A program made the position numbers and the translations under genes. The notes under the pieces are model-generated. The model was given only the letters and a program-made list of their open reading frames with translations. It had not been told where the DNA came from and ran no database searches. A stretch of 40,540 nt of DNA, from positions 1-40,540 of the forward strand of contig CALXBQ010000036.1 of the NCBI GenBank assembly GCA_944386595.1, read 5' to 3'. This DNA comes from an uncultured Clostridia bacterium. GTDB taxonomy: Bacteria; Bacillota; Clostridia; Peptostreptococcales; Anaerovoracaceae. This document shows, in pieces, positions 17,585-24,617 of this stretch. The stretch's first letter is position 1; each line of letters begins with the position of its first letter.

Positions 17585-18379
17585 ATGAAAGTTTACATCA
17601 GCGCAGACATCGAAGGCTGCACGTTCATCACCGACTGGAAGGAAACGGAACAGGGCGAGGAGGAATACGCTCAGGGCCGCAAGATTATGACCAACGAGGT
17701 AGTCGCAGCCTGCGAAGGCGCCATTGCCGCCGGCGCAACGGAAATCGTCATCAAAGACGCTCATGACAGCGCGCTTAATCTCATACCGTACGCTTTTCCG
17801 GAAGAGGCCACGCTCATCCGCGGCTGGACCTGCACTCCCGAGTCCATGGTCGCCGGCATCGACGAGACATTTGACGCAGCGGTTTTCATAGGCTATCACA
17901 GCGGCGCAGGCTTTGACGGAAACCCTCTGGCCCATACCATGAACACCCAGAACAACTACGTTAAAATTAACGGCCGTCCGGCGGCAGAATTTGACCTTAA
18001 CGCATACACCGCCGCATACTACGACGTTCCCGTTGTATTCGTAAGCGGCGACGAGGAGCTGTGCGAACACGCAAAAGAACTGGTTCCGGAGATTACTGCG
18101 GTAGGCGTGAAGAAAGGCGTAGGCGAGGCCACGTTCAGCATGAATCTGAACAAAGCCTGCCGCCTGATAAAGGAAGGCGTCACATCCGCCCTTAAAAACA
18201 CCGACGCCTGCAAAATAAAGTCACCTGACAGCTTCGAGATGGAAATAAGCTTCAAGGATCCGGTAAAAGCGCTTCGCGGCTCCTTCTATCCGGGCGCAAA
18301 GCAGCTTGATCCACGCACCGTGACTTACACCGGCAGAGACATACAGGATATGATGACCGCAAGAATGTTTATGCTGTAG
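17585..18379 (+). CDS. dppA: M55-family D-aminopeptidase (DppA-like)
   Basis: 264-residue zinc aminopeptidase of family M55. The metal ligands expected from B. subtilis DppA are present: Asp8 and Glu10 (SADIEG), His60 (KDAHDS), His105 (GYHSG) and Glu135 (AAEFDLNA), with a conserved His117 in LAHTM as the probable catalytic residue. DppA releases D-amino acids from short peptides and may salvage peptidoglycan fragments. Usual family length is about 270, so it is complete. The ATG follows AAAGGAGG. It is the last intact gene of the plus-strand set. Confidence 0.88.
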   Translation: MKVYISADIEGCTFITDWKETEQGEEEYAQGRKIMTNEVVAACEGAIAAGATEIVIKDAHDSALNLIPYAFPEEATLIRGWTCTPESMVAGIDETFDAAVFIGYHSGAGFDGNPLAHTMNTQNNYVKINGRPAAEFDLNAYTAAYYDVPVVFVSGDEELCEHAKELVPEITAVGVKKGVGEATFSMNLNKACRLIKEGVTSALKNTDACKIKSPDSFEMEISFKDPVKALRGSFYPGAKQLDPRTVTYTGRDIQDMMTARMFML

Positions 18380-18908
18380 GAAAAATACAGAGCGTTCGAT
18401 GTGAAAGCGATTTTTGTGCATTCCCGTCATAAGGTCCGTAAAGGCGATTTTCTTATACGCCTCGAGATCCGCATTCTCCCTGATCTCCCTGAAAAGCCGG
18501 TCCAGAAAAGATCCGATGAGGCACACGATCAAAGAGAACAGCCCGACGCTGTAGTAGAGCGAATACCTGCTCCCGGTCATCATTTGTGAGCAGCACCTCG
18601 CCATCAAGGGTGACTTTCAGGTAATCCTGCCGCGACTCTACAGACAGCATCATTCCTTCGTCCATGTCTTCCGGAATCGTGTATATGCATTCCGAACGGT
18701 ACTTCTCTCCATCTGCGGACGAGCTGATGGAGCCTTCTTCATTCAGCGAAATCAGGCCCGCGTCCGGTCTTATTACCTCTGCAGAATCGAGATGCATGGA
18801 CTTTACAGCGCCGCAGATGACGATAAGCGCAAGGCAAACAACGGCAGTCCACTTCGCGTAACTGCCGTTTCTTCCGTCTTTATTTAGCTTACTGCCGCCT
18901 GCGTACAT
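18380..18908 (-). pseudogene. Decayed GGDEF (diguanylate cyclase) gene
   Basis: A minus-strand start at 18908 (AGGTGAG site) gives a TM segment (KWTAVVCLALIVICGAV) and an extracellular stretch ending KVTLDGEVLLTNDD. Near 18585 the reading shifts to another frame that encodes a further TM segment (YYSVGLFSLIVCLIGSFLDRLF) and the start of a GGDEF domain (YKKIAFTDLMTGMHKNRF). It then stops making sense at about 18400, next to the M55 gene. The middle sensor part, the GGDEF motif and the C-terminus are gone, so there has been at least one frameshift or internal deletion plus 3' truncation. The exact 3' limit is uncertain. Confidence 0.7.
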
Positions 18909-18978
18909 GTTCTCACCTCTCGCCTTTTTTGCGCCGTCTGCGCTGTCATGGTATATTATACCACAGCCGGCAAGGGTG

Positions 18979-20382
18979 TTAACCGTCCGCCTCCAAGTCG
19001 CCAAAATCACCTAAATCTCTTATGTCCACATGGGAGCAGTCCACGTACTTCCCTTCGAAATACTGCTGCTCCTTTATAGTAGAAGGAAGCTCTCCTGAAA
19101 GCTGAGCAGACACGCTTTCGGCTCTGAGCATACATACCTCGTAAAGGGTATCTGCTGCCAGACTGAAATCCTCAAAGCTGCAGAAAGCCGTTCTGTCCCC
19201 TTTTACATAGGAAGCTATCAGCCGCTCTGTCTCCCTGAGTGTCTTTTCAAACCTTCCGCTCCCGAAATACCCTTCCAGGAACTCTCCGAACAGCTCGTGG
19301 TACCTGGCATAATTTTCATCCTCTTTCATCAGATTATGATAAAGAGGCCTTTCCAGCATTACGCTGCCCGGAGCAGGAGTATCGACAGGCCAGTTTATGA
19401 GAGCTCCGGTGTCGCGCAGAGGCTCGCTCATGCCGAATGCATAGGTCCCGAAAGCAAGATTATAGTCCCAAGGCAAAATGGATAGCTTTCCATCCTCTTC
19501 ATAAAGGAAGTAGTTGTGACCCGTATGGCCCACGTAGCTGTCCCAGTTCATGACAAAGACGTTAACAACGAAGTACCTTAGCGCCCCCTCGATATCTATT
19601 GCATCCTCCGGATTTTCCCCTGAGTTAAGTATCCTGATGGCCTCTATAACCTTTTCCCTGTCCGCTTTGTCCGTATCGAATTTTGCGTTTTCGAATATGC
19701 CCGGATACAGCTCTTCGTCACTACCCAGATACCTTAATGCTATATCGCCGTTTTCATCCTCCAGAGATCTGTAATCCGGTTTATACAGCATGCCGTGATT
19801 CCGGCCGAAGTTCCTGACCGCGAAGGCTTCTTCCGGCTCCTCCACGGCGAGAAACAGTCCCCAGGGCTTACCGTTTACGGAAACATCCGCATAACTGCAC
19901 AGCGGTGCAGGCACCCCCATATAATCCATCATGTCGTAGGCGATATACGATTTCATGTAGCTGTTATCCTGAAACGACGCGTCCAGGGAAAACTTATCCA
20001 GTCCGTAGTAGCTTCCGCCATCTGCAAAATGGTCAAACTCCAGCTTCAGGCTGTACCGTGAAAGACCGTACTCGGAGATAAGGTTCAGAGAGTTGTTGCC
20101 TTTTGCCCGAAGTCCGATATTATCGAACCTTTCGCCGTCGATTTCCACTGAGCAGCTTATATATTCCTCCTCTTCAGCATCTTCAAGAAACCCTTCCCAG
20201 TCCTCGCAGATTACGTTGATTTCGTGCACCCTGCTGCTGTCAAAGAGCCGTTTTGCATATTCCGGCTCTGCACCTGTCCGGGAAATTCCCAGATTGTCGC
20301 CGAAAAACAGGACGGTCGCGATCAGTACCGCCGCCGCTGCCGCCCCTATGCAAATTTTGTCCACGTGCCTGTTAACAGTCAA
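18979..20382 (-). CDS. CotH-family kinase-like protein
   Basis: 467-residue membrane-anchored CotH-like protein. One N-terminal TM (about 10-28) is followed by an extracellular atypical-kinase domain: GLRAKGNNSL, SLKLEFDHF, GLDKFSLDASFQDNSYMKSYIAYDM, WGLFLAVEEP, and the active-site-like LPWDYNLAFG. In B. subtilis CotH phosphorylates spore-coat proteins; here the neighbours suggest a surface role instead. The start is TTG at 20382, because GGGGGA lies 6 bases upstream and no ATG is close. The C-terminus (DCSHVDIRDLGDFGDLEADG) is acidic. It is the last gene of the sigI operon, 24 bp after DUF4956. Confidence 0.85.
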   Translation of the reverse strand: MTVNRHVDKICIGAAAAAVLIATVLFFGDNLGISRTGAEPEYAKRLFDSSRVHEINVICEDWEGFLEDAEEEEYISCSVEIDGERFDNIGLRAKGNNSLNLISEYGLSRYSLKLEFDHFADGGSYYGLDKFSLDASFQDNSYMKSYIAYDMMDYMGVPAPLCSYADVSVNGKPWGLFLAVEEPEEAFAVRNFGRNHGMLYKPDYRSLEDENGDIALRYLGSDEELYPGIFENAKFDTDKADREKVIEAIRILNSGENPEDAIDIEGALRYFVVNVFVMNWDSYVGHTGHNYFLYEEDGKLSILPWDYNLAFGTYAFGMSEPLRDTGALINWPVDTPAPGSVMLERPLYHNLMKEDENYARYHELFGEFLEGYFGSGRFEKTLRETERLIASYVKGDRTAFCSFEDFSLAADTLYEVCMLRAESVSAQLSGELPSTIKEQQYFEGKYVDCSHVDIRDLGDFGDLEADG

Positions 20383-20406
20383 TTCAGATCCCCCGCATTC
20401 AGAAAG

Positions 20407-21078
20407 CTATCCCATATAATCACCGTTATACGAAACCAGAACCACTCTGGACACTCCTTCCATGGTGTGGATATCGTTTACAAACGAGCTGTCGTCATCT
20501 TTCAGCCTCACCTCGTAGTTAAGCTCTATAAGCCCGGGGGAAACGCTTTTGCTCTTCAGATTCATTTTTTTAACATTAGCGCCTACCAGCCTGCGTACCG
20601 CTTCCTCCTGGCCGGAATCCCCGCAATGTATTATGAGTATATACGGGCTGTCCACAGTCTTTTTCCCGGCGAACAGCACCAGCACGATTCCGATGAAAAT
20701 GCTCCCGAACACGGCGAGAGGAATGAGGCCCGCCGCCAGTACTATGCCTGCCGATATGCTCCAGAAGAGGAAGAGTATGTCCGCCGGCTCTTTTATGGCT
20801 GCCCTGAACCTTACTATGGAAAGGGCTCCCACCATGCCCAGCGAAAGCACCACGTTGCTGGACACTGTCATTATCAGCATGGTAGTGATCAGCGCAAGTC
20901 CCACCAGAGTGACTCCGAAGCTGGGAGAATACATAACTCCGCTGTATGTCTTCTTATATACGAAAAAGATAAAAAGGCCCAGCATAAAGGCCAGCACCAG
21001 GGCTACAGCCATGTCAAACAGTGATATGGACGTCATGTTGTCTAAAAAACCGGATTTAAAAATATCGCGAAAGGTCAT
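20407..21078 (-). CDS. DUF4956 membrane protein
   Basis: 223-residue protein of the DUF4956 family. About four TMs (roughly 18-40, 52-72, 76-90, 105-130), with the family core LSLGMVGALSIVRFRAAIKEPADILFLFW between and within TM segments, then a soluble C-terminal domain (about 140-223). Genes of this family are commonly found beside VTC-domain and CotH genes, as here. Its biochemical role is not known. The ATG at 21078 has GGAGG upstream. It lies 20 bp after the VTC gene. Confidence 0.85.
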   Translation of the reverse strand: MTFRDIFKSGFLDNMTSISLFDMAVALVLAFMLGLFIFFVYKKTYSGVMYSPSFGVTLVGLALITTMLIMTVSSNVVLSLGMVGALSIVRFRAAIKEPADILFLFWSISAGIVLAAGLIPLAVFGSIFIGIVLVLFAGKKTVDSPYILIIHCGDSGQEEAVRRLVGANVKKMNLKSKSVSPGLIELNYEVRLKDDDSSFVNDIHTMEGVSRVVLVSYNGDYMG

Positions 21079-21098
21079 AGCAGCCTTCCTCCTTCACA

Positions 21099-21797
21099 TC
21101 AGTCAAATCGCCTGCATACGGCGTATTTTGAACAGGCTTCGGCGGTTCTTCCCGGTACGGAGACGGCATGCCTTGCAATATCGGGAAGAAATCTGTCGTA
21201 CTTCAGCTCCAGAACCGTCACACTCTCCAGGGCAGGCATCGTAAAGACGTCAGGATTCAGAAAATCCACAGAGCCAAGTCCGGTACGTATGTTTCTGTCC
21301 AGAGTGATCCTGACATTTCCGGGAGCGTAGACGAACGCTTCTCTCTCATAGGTGACTATGGTTTTCGGGCAAAGAATGCGGCCTTTGATTTCGGAATAAA
21401 ATTCTTCAAGCAGAGGATCGCCGGATCCTGCAAGGAAACCTGTATCTCCTGACAAAACCCTCGCCGCCTGACTTTCGGTCAGCATCGTGCTCCTCTTTTC
21501 GCAGAGTCCGTCTATCCTGGACTTTTTCTCGAGTCTTATATATGAAACATCCTGTCCGTAGTACCTGAGCCGGAACTTCTTTCTCCTGTTCACTCCGTTG
21601 ATCTTCTCTCTTAAAGCATCGTCGTACGGAGTATCAAAATAGAGGCTGGTCACCCTGTAGGTTCCGTCATCGCCGCAGTGACCATCTCTTTCAAACAGCT
21701 TTTCGAGCCTTTGGGAAAGCACCAGATCCTCCCTCAGGTTGATCCGGTGCTTCAACTCGTGTCTCCAATTTCCTCTTTTTTCTGCTTCAGTCATCAT
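21099..21797 (-). CDS. VTC-domain protein (polyphosphate polymerase type)
   Basis: About 232 residues, a single VTC catalytic-domain protein. The basic tunnel motifs are present: HELKHRI, KFRLRYYG, IRLEKKSRIDGLCEK, YEREAFVY, VRITLD and the late acidic LELKYD. Eukaryotic VTC4 makes polyphosphate from ATP; bacterial homologues have been assigned by fold, so activity is inferred. There is no visible TM, so it probably acts at the cytoplasmic face with DUF4956. The start is ambiguous: adjacent ATGs at 21797 and 21794, or 21818. 21797 is chosen for the GGGGA upstream. All overlap the lipoprotein stop, implying translational coupling. Confidence 0.85.
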   Translation of the reverse strand: MMTEAEKRGNWRHELKHRINLREDLVLSQRLEKLFERDGHCGDDGTYRVTSLYFDTPYDDALREKINGVNRRKKFRLRYYGQDVSYIRLEKKSRIDGLCEKRSTMLTESQAARVLSGDTGFLAGSGDPLLEEFYSEIKGRILCPKTIVTYEREAFVYAPGNVRITLDRNIRTGLGSVDFLNPDVFTMPALESVTVLELKYDRFLPDIARHAVSVPGRTAEACSKYAVCRRFD

Positions 21798-22806
21798 AGC
21801 CGGAATCCCCGCTGTCATAGCCGGAATTGCTGTATCCCGAATTTCCGTAGCCGGAATTTCCCGAGCTGCCGCTGTTATAGTCCGTCACGCCATCGTTATT
21901 AGGGCCGTAGTCGGTGTTATTATAGTCAGTGACGCCGTCGTTGTTAGGACCGTAATCTGTATCGTTATAGTCCGTTACGCCGTCGTTTCCCGGGCCATAG
22001 TCGGTGTCGTTATAGCTGCCGAATCCTGCAGTCGACTGCCCTGAGCTGCTGCCGCCGCCGGACGATGACGATGATGAAGATGATGCAGAAGTCTTTACCT
22101 TCTCGTGCTGTGCCTTTATTACCTTTCCGGTCACCGCATGAACATCGTAATCATATTCTACTCCTCCGGCTGTAAATTCCAGTTCGAACACCGGAGTTCC
22201 GTCGTCATGGTCAAATTCCTTATCCTCAAATTTCGCATCCGCTGCCTTTACGCCCGCCTGAGTAAGGGCAATCTCCTGAGCCTTTGCAAGGGTTATATAC
22301 TTTGAAGGCTGTCCGTCTTTTTCGTAGGCGTCGTCGTAATCGTCATCGCTGATAGTCACGATTCCCGAGCCGAGTTTAAGCTCTTTTACCGCGCCCTGTG
22401 CGCCGGTGCTGATATCGGTCAGAAAGCTCTCGCTAGGGAGAAGGGAGCCCGGCTCCAGCTGTATGACTATGTTCTTCTTATTTCCGTCTATTTCATCCAC
22501 GAAATATCCGGCTTCGTTTATCTCCGCCACCAGCTCGTTCAGCACGGTTTGGCAGTCCTTTCCGATGTAGTCCGGATATGCGGCGACTATAGCCTTGCCG
22601 TCGTCGTTGGCTCCGGTTATGCCTGTAACGAGGCCTTCCTTATCGTACTCGATCCTTATTTCCGGATTCACGCTTAAGGTGATCGCTCCGATTCCCTCTG
22701 ATTCTGAGTTCTGGTTCTCCGCCGTTCCGCCGCATCCGGTCAGAAGGACTATGGCTGCCATAGCCAGGGAAGATACCGCTGCTGCTAATTTTCTTCTCGT
22801 TTTCAT
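21787..22806 (-). CDS. PepSY lipoprotein with RsgI-like domain and shared tail
   Basis: 339-residue surface lipoprotein. Signal peptide with lipobox LLTGC (Cys25). Residues about 40-130 resemble the extracellular domain of the adjacent RsgI: ITLSVNPEIRIEYDKEG with Asn47-Pro48, then VTGITGANDDGK. A PepSY-like domain follows (about 170-235; YITLAKAQEIALTQAG, EYDYDVHAVTGKVI), then a Ser run, three 15-residue acidic repeats (DYNDTDYGPNNDGVT) and a Gly/Ser/Tyr tail almost identical to that of RsgI. The ATG at 22806 has AAAGGAG 8 bases upstream; a longer start at 22830 has no site. It lies 102 bp after rsgI. Role unknown; see the finding. Confidence 0.85.
   Translation of the reverse strand: MKTRRKLAAAVSSLAMAAIVLLTGCGGTAENQNSESEGIGAITLSVNPEIRIEYDKEGLVTGITGANDDGKAIVAAYPDYIGKDCQTVLNELVAEINEAGYFVDEIDGNKKNIVIQLEPGSLLPSESFLTDISTGAQGAVKELKLGSGIVTISDDDYDDAYEKDGQPSKYITLAKAQEIALTQAGVKAADAKFEDKEFDHDDGTPVFELEFTAGGVEYDYDVHAVTGKVIKAQHEKVKTSASSSSSSSSGGGSSSGQSTAGFGSYNDTDYGPGNDGVTDYNDTDYGPNNDGVTDYNNTDYGPNNDGVTDYNSGSSGNSGYGNSGYSNSGYDSGDSGYDD
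21873..22017 (-). repeat. Three 45-bp in-gene tandem repeats (acidic Asp/Asn/Gly repeats)
   Basis: Three successive 45-bp units encode YNDTDYGPGNDGVTD, YNDTDYGPNNDGVTD and YNNTDYGPNNDGVTD. The spacing of Asp and Asn around Gly recalls calcium-binding loops, but no exact EF-hand or dockerin motif is present. Synonymous differences between units show they are not a very recent duplication. Confidence 0.8.
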
Positions 22807-22908
22807 AATCAAGGCTCCTTTCTTAATCATTCTTTCTTTTTTCGCCTTATATCAGTAGATTACGGAAGGCTGTTTTGAAAAACGGGGTCGCCGCCTAAAA
22901 AATATTTA

Positions 22909-23772
22909 TCAGTCGTCATATCCCGAATTCCCGCTGTCGTAGCCTGAGTTTCCGCTGTCGTAGCCGGAATTTCCATACCCGGAGTTTCCCTGATCTGAAT
23001 ATCCCGAGTCATCTGCCGGCGGAGGGCTGACCGGTGTCTGCGCAGGAGTCTGAGGCTGTGACGTCGTCTGGCTTCCGGTTCCCGTCTGAGGTTGTGAAGG
23101 CTGTGACGGCTGAGATTCTTTTCCTGACTGCTGAGACTGACTTTGCGTCTCCTGAGACTTGGAAGTCTCTTCTGTCTCTGCCGAATCCGACGTCGCCGTC
23201 CCGTACTTCACCACCTCTACGTTTACGCTCATGATATTTTCCAGGTGATGGTTCACTTCCTGCCTGAGCTCGATGCCGTACTCCCTGAACATTGCATCTT
23301 CCGGCGAATCTATGGAAAAGGACACGGTTCCTCCCTCGGACAGAAATCCCATATCTATGGCCCTGTCTACCAGGTCGTCGGCTATCTCGGTCTTTTCCTT
23401 GCCGTGGTAGTCATACCCTTCTATGAGGATATCGCCGTCCTCGTTTTCTCCTTCCAGACCTACCACCGTGCCGCTGTGATTCAGATCCATGCTCACCGAA
23501 GGATTTATATCCATGTATATGGTGGAGTATATGCTCATATAGTCGCTGTAATAGTTTATGCCAAAAGCTGCAACGATACATGCCGCTAAAGCCGCCGCTG
23601 CTCCGCCTATGAGCCGCCTTCTCATGCGAGAAGGCGCCCTTTCCTCCAGCAATACGGGATCCTCCACCCTTTGGCCCGTCTCATAGCCGGGATTTTCAGC
23701 CTTTACGAAGCGGCCCTCTTCGTCCAGCAGGATCACATGAGATGGAAAGCATTCCATGACTATGTATTTCAT
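22909..23772 (-). CDS. rsgI: Anti-sigma-I factor RsgI-like
   Basis: 287-residue single-pass anti-sigma factor. The cytoplasmic RsgI_N domain (1-50: MKYIVMECFPSHVILLDEEG) binds SigI, and one TM spans about 54-73. The extracellular juxtamembrane domain has MDINPSVSMDLN with Asn90-Pro91, matching the Asn-Pro site where RsgI proteins of Clostridium self-cleave. A Ser/Gln/Thr/Pro-rich linker (about 195-255) leads to a tail of GNSGY and DSGNSGYDD units. No carbohydrate-binding module is present, unlike many cellulolytic RsgI proteins. It overlaps sigI by ATGA, the usual sigI-rsgI arrangement. Confidence 0.9.
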   Translation of the reverse strand: MKYIVMECFPSHVILLDEEGRFVKAENPGYETGQRVEDPVLLEERAPSRMRRRLIGGAAAALAACIVAAFGINYYSDYMSIYSTIYMDINPSVSMDLNHSGTVVGLEGENEDGDILIEGYDYHGKEKTEIADDLVDRAIDMGFLSEGGTVSFSIDSPEDAMFREYGIELRQEVNHHLENIMSVNVEVVKYGTATSDSAETEETSKSQETQSQSQQSGKESQPSQPSQPQTGTGSQTTSQPQTPAQTPVSPPPADDSGYSDQGNSGYGNSGYDSGNSGYDSGNSGYDD

Positions 23773-24494
23773 TTTACGCTCACCCCCTTGACCATGTGGC
23801 TCAGATGACCTCTGAGTATTTCAAATCCGTTAGTATATATGAGCAGAAGCGCTACCATGTATTTTCTGTGCCTCTCGAGAGTTTTCCTCTCCACGCCGCC
23901 GCCCGAAACCAGCCTGCTTACAGGAAGCTTTCCCGATGACAGAAGCTCATCGAGTATTTCCGGGTTTTCTACCGCGTATCGCAGAGCCGCCCGACACGCC
24001 GAAAGAGTCCTCTCCTGCTTCGGGCAGTTTTCCGCAACGTCTGTAAGAGTTACTCCGTACTTTGCCATAACCGCTGTCAGCTCTTCTATTTCCTGCCGCG
24101 TCGCTTCTCTTTCAACTATCTCGTCCTGATAAACCCTCTCATCGGTCAGGCTTTCAGCCAGAGTCCCTTCATCATTTTCACCGGGTTCATCCAGATAGAT
24201 GACTCCCTTATGACGCTGCTCCTTTCTGGCATAATCGATGAGCCTGCTTTTAATGATCATGGCCGCAAAGCTCATAAAAGATCCTCTTTCGGGTGAATAC
24301 GACTTTATTGCCTCGTGAAAAGCGATCATCGCTATACTCAGCTCATCGTCCCGGTCTTCATCGACGCGCCTTCCAAGAAACTTCGACGCTTCCGATTTAA
24401 TGAACGGCATGTATTCACTTATAAGGCTGTCCGCTTCCGACACATCGCTCTTTGCGGCACGTACCCGCCTGACAATCTCATGTTCGTCCTTCAT
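23769..24494 (-). CDS. sigI: RNA polymerase sigma factor SigI
   Basis: 241-residue sigma-70-family factor of the SigI type. The region-2 core (about 45-95) reads DDELSIAMIAFHEAIKSYSPERGSFMSFAAMIIKSRLIDYARKE. The linker (EELTAVMAKYGVTLTDVAENCPKQERT) is typical of SigI, and the C-terminal DNA-binding part is GGVERKTLERHRKYMVALLLIYTNGFEILRGHL. In Bacillus SigI serves heat and envelope stress; in cellulolytic clostridia it controls polysaccharide-degradation genes. The ATG at 24494 has GAGGAG upstream. It is probably kept inactive by the overlapping RsgI and autoregulated (see promoter at 24522-24549). Confidence 0.92.
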   Translation of the reverse strand: MKDEHEIVRRVRAAKSDVSEADSLISEYMPFIKSEASKFLGRRVDEDRDDELSIAMIAFHEAIKSYSPERGSFMSFAAMIIKSRLIDYARKEQRHKGVIYLDEPGENDEGTLAESLTDERVYQDEIVEREATRQEIEELTAVMAKYGVTLTDVAENCPKQERTLSACRAALRYAVENPEILDELLSSGKLPVSRLVSGGGVERKTLERHRKYMVALLLIYTNGFEILRGHLSHMVKGVSVK

Positions 24495-24521
24495 ATGGGC
24501 AGTCTCCTCTTAAATATAGTA

Positions 24522-24549
24522 TACGTATAGAAAAATAAAAAAGCGGGGT
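24522..24549 (-). promoter_or_regulatory. Candidate SigI-type autoregulatory promoter
   Basis: Minus-strand ACCCC (24545-24549), a T-rich spacer and CGTA (24522-24525). Known SigI promoters have a CCCC-type -35 and a CGWA-type -10. The gap of 19 bp from ACCCC (17 if the box is read as ACCCCGC) is at the long end. A start near 24515 would give a leader of about 21 bases with the GAGGAG site correctly placed. The C-run is also the 3' arm of the terminator hairpin. Confidence 0.45.
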
Positions 24550-24563
24550 CCGGTCCCGCTTTT
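24537..24563 (-). terminator. Terminator of the methylaspartate operon
   Basis: On the minus strand: AAAGCGGG, a six-base loop, CCCCGCTTT, then a T-run; it lies 55 bp past the citXG stop. The complementary run on the other strand makes it potentially bidirectional. It stands between the 12-gene operon and sigI, so it should insulate them. Confidence 0.85.
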
Positions 24564-24573
24564 GAATAGTCTC

Positions 24574-24602
24574 ATTATATTTATAATACTTTTCCCTGTT
24601 AA
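24574..24602 (-). promoter_or_regulatory. Housekeeping-type promoter before the sigI terminator
   Basis: Minus-strand TTAACA (24597-24602), a 17-bp spacer and TATAAT (24574-24579). A transcript from it would begin near 24567 and meet the terminator hairpin at once, so it would yield a roughly 30-base RNA or read through into sigI. It may be chance in AT-rich DNA. Confidence 0.4.
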
Positions 24603-24617
24603 TCTACCGCGATACGG

